From assembly GCA_018780025.1 (NCBI GenBank), contig JADMKH010000265.1:1-15404 (forward strand): 15,404 bases of DNA. The letters run 5' to 3'. Shown piece by piece: positions 12,238 through 15,404 of the stretch. Origin of the DNA: Thiobacillus sp. GTDB lineage: Bacteria; Pseudomonadota; Gammaproteobacteria; Burkholderiales; Thiobacillaceae. The first letter of the stretch is position 1, and each line of letters opens with the position of its first letter. The notes under the pieces are model-generated. The model was not told the origin of the DNA and ran no database searches. It was given only the letters and a program-made list of their open reading frames with translations. The position numbers and the translations under genes were made by a program.

Positions 12238-13317
12238 TCAGCCGGTTTGCTGCAGCAGCTTTTGAAAGGCCGCTTCAAACGATTTGACGCCGTCGTCCTG
12301 CAGGGTGTTGCCGATTACATCCATATCAACACCACGCTGCGCCAGTTCGGCCAGTTGGGCTTTTGCCTCCGCAATCCCTCCTTCCACGTGGAGTGCCGGC
12401 TTGCCGTGCTCACGCAGCGCGGCCAGTGTCTTGTCGGGCAGGGTGTTGATGGTTTCGCGGCCGATCAACGGTTCAACGTAGAGCAGATCGTGGTAATCCG
12501 GATTCTTGACGCCCGTACTCGCCCACAACAGGTATTGGGGCGTTGCGCCTTGTTTCGCCAGTTCGGCAAAGGCCTCGCCATGAAACAGATTCAGATAGCT
12601 TTGATACGCGAGTTTAGCCATTGCCACCGCAGCTTTGCCGCGCAGCGACAACGCCTCCTGGGTGCCGATTTCGGTGAGCTGCGTGTCGACCAGCGTATCG
12701 ACGCGCGACAGAAACAGGCTGGCCACCGCCTTGCTGTGGCGGATTTCGGCACCGGCGCGTACCCGCGCGGTGAGTCCGCGGATATAAGCATTGAATACCG
12801 CCTCGGTCTGCGCGACTGAAAACAGCAAGGTGACGTTGATGTTGATGCCCAGCGTCGTCAAGGTTTCAAACGCGCTGACGCCCTCGGGTGTGCCTGGCAC
12901 CTTGATCAGTACATTCTGTCGACTGACTGCAATCGACAGTAGCTTGGCTTCTTCTACCGTGCGCGATGTGTCATAGGCCCAGCGCGGCGCAACTTCCAGG
13001 CTGACATAGCCATCGTTGCCGCCGCTGGCTTCGAACGTGGGCAGCAGCAGGTCGCACGCAGCCTGGATGTCGGGAATGACCAGCGCTTCGTAGCGGCGTT
13101 CGGCGTCCGGCTCGCTGGTTTTGAGCCTGGCCAGATCGTCTGCGTAATAAGGACTGGTAGCGAGTGCATTCTGAAAAATAGACGGATTGGACGTCACGCC
13201 GGACACGCTGTCCTCAGCGATCAGCCGGGCCAGAGTGCCGTCCTGAATCAGGCTGCGCGAGAGGTTGTCCAGCCAGAGACTTTGGCCAAGTGCGTTGACG
13301 CGTTGCGGGGTATTCAT
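12238..13317 (-). CDS. tal: Transaldolase
   Basis: Transaldolase moves a three-carbon dihydroxyacetone unit between sedoheptulose 7-phosphate and erythrose 4-phosphate in the pentose phosphate pathway. The 359-residue protein belongs to the longer bacterial subfamily. The Schiff-base lysine is K139 in NVLIKVPGT and the conserved acid is D17 in LWLDNL. SVSGVTSNPSIFQ, GININVTLLFSVAQ and LWASTGVKNPDY are standard family blocks. Start at 13317 has GAGGG about 6 nt upstream on the minus strand. It heads the leftward gene group and is divergent from chorismate synthase. It supplies the same sugar-phosphate pool (erythrose 4-phosphate) from which chorismate is ultimately made. Confidence 0.93.
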   Translation of the reverse strand: MNTPQRVNALGQSLWLDNLSRSLIQDGTLARLIAEDSVSGVTSNPSIFQNALATSPYYADDLARLKTSEPDAERRYEALVIPDIQAACDLLLPTFEASGGNDGYVSLEVAPRWAYDTSRTVEEAKLLSIAVSRQNVLIKVPGTPEGVSAFETLTTLGININVTLLFSVAQTEAVFNAYIRGLTARVRAGAEIRHSKAVASLFLSRVDTLVDTQLTEIGTQEALSLRGKAAVAMAKLAYQSYLNLFHGEAFAELAKQGATPQYLLWASTGVKNPDYHDLLYVEPLIGRETINTLPDKTLAALREHGKPALHVEGGIAEAKAQLAELAQRGVDMDVIGNTLQDDGVKSFEAAFQKLLQQTG

Positions 13318-13472
13318 ATGAGGCCCTCATGGGTGGGAGAAGTTCTGATTCGCTACTCAGCGTAGAACACCATCATGACAGTAAGTTCGGTGGAGGGGGG
13401 CTGTCGGCGCCCAAGGCCGCGCCTGTGCTAGACTTCGGCGCATTCTTTTGGCTCTATTTTTGGGTAATGGCC
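13318..13472. promoter_or_regulatory. Divergent tal/aroC intergenic region
   Basis: This 155-nt gap must hold promoters for both genes, but no strong -35/-10 pair is visible on either strand. An interrupted dyad is present: GTTCT (13342-13346) with AGAAC (13364-13368), and GCT (13352-13354) with AGC (13359-13361). A T-rich run (about 13444-13461) just before aroC may be part of its promoter. Confidence 0.35.
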
Positions 13473-14570
13473 ATGTCTGGTAGCTCACTCGGCAAACTGT
13501 TTTGTGTCACCGTGTTCGGCGAATCGCACGGCCCCGCCATCGGTTGCGTGGTCGATGGCTGCCCGCCCGGCATGGCGTTGGTCGAGGCCGATATCCAGCA
13601 TGATCTTGACCGCCGCAAGCCCGGCACTTCGCGTCACGTCACCCAGCGCCGCGAATCCGACAGCGTGGAAATCCTGTCCGGCACCTACGAAGGCAAAACC
13701 ACCGGTACGCCAATCGGATTGCTGATCCGCAACGAGGACCAGCGCAGCAAGGACTACGGCAACATCAGCGAGACCTTCCGTCCCGGCCACGCCGACTACA
13801 CCTACACGCAAAAATTCGGCGCCCGCGATCCGCGCGGTGGCGGCCGTTCGTCGGCGCGGCTGACCGCCCCTATCGTGGGTGCCGGCGCCATTGCCAAAAA
13901 ATGGCTGAATGCGCACTACGGCATTGTCATCCGCGGCTACATGAGCGCGCTCGGTCCGGTCGATATTCCCTTTGAGTCATGGGACGAGGTCAACAACAAC
14001 GTTTTCTTTGCGCCCTGTGCCACCATCGTGCCCGAGCTCGAAACCTTCATGGATGAATTGCGCAAATCGGGCGATTCGGTTGGTGCGAAGGTCAGCGTCG
14101 TCGCCGAAAACGTGCCGCCCGGCTGGGGCGAACCGCTCTACGACAAGCTCGACGCCGACCTCGCGCATGCTTTGATGGGGCTGAATGCCGTCAAGGGCGT
14201 GGAAATCGGCGACGGCATGGCGGTCGCGCGGCAAAAAGGCACCGAGCACCGCGACGAAATCACGCCCGAAGGCTTCCTGAGCAATCATGCGGGGGGCATC
14301 CTCGGCGGCATCTCAAGTGGCCAGGCCATCGTCGCGCACATCGCGATCAAACCCACTTCATCCATCCGCCTGCCAGGCCGCTCCATTGACCTGCACGGCC
14401 AGCCGATCGAAGTCGTCACCCATGGCCGCCACGACCCCTGCGTCGGCATCCGCGCCACGCCGATTGCCGAGGCGCTGATGGCCATCGTGCTGATGGATCA
14501 CGCGCTACGCTATCGCGCGCAGTGTGGTGATGTGGCAAGTGGCGTGCCGGTGGTGCCGGGGCAGGTCTAG
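13473..14570 (+). CDS. aroC: Chorismate synthase
   Basis: It converts 5-enolpyruvylshikimate 3-phosphate to chorismate using reduced FMN, the last shared step to aromatic amino acids, folate and ubiquinone. The 365-residue length and the start MSGSSLGKLFCVTVFGESHG match the family. Signature blocks are GESHGPAIGCVVDGCPPG, RHVTQRRESD, FRPGHADYTY, RDPRGGGRSSAR, GGILGGISSGQ and the C-terminal H-D-PCVGIRATPIAEAM-like segment. The open frame extends to 13329, but the conserved N-terminus begins at 13473; ATG 13467 two codons upstream is an equally readable alternative. The ribosome binding site is weak (GGG near 13461). It is a housekeeping gene without obvious link to the sulfur genes. Confidence 0.95.
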   Translation: MSGSSLGKLFCVTVFGESHGPAIGCVVDGCPPGMALVEADIQHDLDRRKPGTSRHVTQRRESDSVEILSGTYEGKTTGTPIGLLIRNEDQRSKDYGNISETFRPGHADYTYTQKFGARDPRGGGRSSARLTAPIVGAGAIAKKWLNAHYGIVIRGYMSALGPVDIPFESWDEVNNNVFFAPCATIVPELETFMDELRKSGDSVGAKVSVVAENVPPGWGEPLYDKLDADLAHALMGLNAVKGVEIGDGMAVARQKGTEHRDEITPEGFLSNHAGGILGGISSGQAIVAHIAIKPTSSIRLPGRSIDLHGQPIEVVTHGRHDPCVGIRATPIAEALMAIVLMDHALRYRAQCGDVASGVPVVPGQV

Positions 14571-14606
14571 AGCGCAATTCCCCCGGGAATGTTGACGGAT
14601 TCGCAG

Positions 14607-14637
14607 CGAACGCTAGGCTTGAATACCTGAGCGTTCG
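14607..14637 (+). terminator. Strong hairpin after aroC
   Basis: CGAACGCT (14607-14614) pairs perfectly with AGCGTTCG (14630-14637), extended inward by AGG/CCT across one bulged base. It begins 36 nt after the aroC stop and ends 12 nt before the next start codon. No U-run follows; it may be a transcript-end or 5'-UTR structure. A short ATTCCC-CC-GGGAAT dyad lies just upstream (14577-14590). Confidence 0.45.
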
Positions 14638-14649
14638 AGGCCCGGCCCA

Positions 14650-15404
14650 ATGCGACTTCCCATCAGCCTGAAAATCTTCAGCATTACCACCGCACTGCTG
14701 GTGCTGATGGTGATCGTCACCTGGCTGTCGGTGCTCAACTTTCGCCAGCTCAACAACCAGGTGCGCGCGCTGTCCGATTACTACCTGCCGTTGCAGCAGC
14801 AGGTAGCCAGCGTGGAAATCCTCATCCGCCAGCAGATCGTGCACATGGAGCGGGTGCTGGCGGGGATGGAGGTGGCGCGTCCCGATGCGGACTTTCTCGC
14901 CCGCGAATCCAGCGGCTTCGACATGCGCGGCGTCAATGCCGACCAGATTGTCGATTCCTCATTGCGCATGCTGAATGAAGCCGAAGCGCAAAAGGACATC
15001 GCACTCGACCGGGTCACCCTCGCCGTGCTGGGCAGGCAACTGCCTTCCATCCAGACTGCACGCCAGCACTTTCACATGACTTTTCGCCTGTTCCAGATCG
15101 AGGCGCAGGAAGGTACGCCACGCTCGGAGAAGATCGTGCGCGAAGCGCTGCTGCGCGAGAAGGACACCGTCGACGTCGAAATCGGCAAGACCATCGACAT
15201 CCTCAACAAGCTGACCCAGGACACCGCCACCCAGGCCAAGGCGGAAGAGGCGCGCGCCACTACCCTCAACTGGATCATCACCGCGATGGCCACCGCGCTC
15301 GGGCTGATTTTTGCGGGCTTCGTCACCCGTTCGCTGGTCGATCCGGTCAAGCGCCTGCTGGGCGGCACGCGCGCGGTCGAGGCGGGCGACCTCGACGTGG
15401 AAAT
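14650..15404 (+). CDS. Membrane sensor protein with HAMP domain (5' part only)
   Basis: The open frame runs from ATG 14650 to the window end without a stop (251 codons plus 2 nt). The N-terminus MRLPISLKIFSITTALLVLMV begins a first membrane helix (about 9-28). A mostly helical periplasmic domain follows (about 29-205), rich in charged, coiled-coil-like segments. A second helix lies near 208-228 (WIITAMATALGLIFAGF). After that, TRSLVDPVKRLLGGTRAVEAGDLDVE is the start of a HAMP domain. This is the layout of histidine kinases, chemoreceptors, and membrane-bound diguanylate or adenylate cyclases; the output domain is outside the window. GAGG (14637-14640) precedes the start at 9 nt. The ligand is unknown. 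Confidence 0.82.
   Translation, partial: MRLPISLKIFSITTALLVLMVIVTWLSVLNFRQLNNQVRALSDYYLPLQQQVASVEILIRQQIVHMERVLAGMEVARPDADFLARESSGFDMRGVNADQIVDSSLRMLNEAEAQKDIALDRVTLAVLGRQLPSIQTARQHFHMTFRLFQIEAQEGTPRSEKIVREALLREKDTVDVEIGKTIDILNKLTQDTATQAKAEEARATTLNWIITAMATALGLIFAGFVTRSLVDPVKRLLGGTRAVEAGDLDVE

Overview
The window looks like the chromosome of a sulfur-oxidising betaproteobacterium, roughly the Thiobacillus/Sulfuricella/Gallionellaceae area. This is inferred from protein style: a sulfide:quinone reductase of the Acidithiobacillus type, a betaproteobacterial-type chorismate synthase, glutathione-dependent formaldehyde oxidation, and moderately high GC. No rRNA, tRNA, CRISPR array or insertion sequence was seen.

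Left end (1-580): the 5' end of a leftward TRAP-transporter binding-protein gene (DctP type), then a gene-free stretch that ends in a well-formed sigma-54 promoter.

Region A (581-7487, all rightward) is the most distinctive part. In order it holds a beta-carbonic-anhydrase-fold protein closest in motif to CS2/COS hydrolases, a small FmdB-type zinc ribbon, a MerC-like membrane protein, sulfide:quinone oxidoreductase (SQR), an outer-membrane porin, a sigma-54-dependent activator with a cysteine-rich N-terminal sensor, and an OmpW-family outer-membrane protein. Two -24/-12 promoters, one before the hydrolase and one before ompW, share a 25-bp upstream box (22/25 identical) that contains an IHF-like site. 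A weaker third -24/-12 candidate precedes the porin. The simplest reading is one regulon controlled by the activator encoded inside it. A hydrophobic C1-sulfur compound (CS2 or COS) or sulfide would enter through OmpW or the porin, the hydrolase would release H2S and CO2, and SQR would oxidise H2S into the quinone pool. The cysteine-rich FmdB and MerC proteins may handle metal or sulfane sulfur. The individual families are known; the combination and the regulatory wiring are inferred here.

Region B (7613-13317, all leftward), in transcription order: transaldolase, class III alcohol dehydrogenase (S-(hydroxymethyl)glutathione dehydrogenase), S-formylglutathione hydrolase (closely coupled to the dehydrogenase), a two-CBS-domain protein, and an acetolactate-synthase-like ThDP enzyme. 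The central pair oxidises formaldehyde to formate.

Region C (13473-15404, rightward): chorismate synthase (aroC), a hairpin, and the 5' part of a membrane sensor with a HAMP domain that runs off the window.
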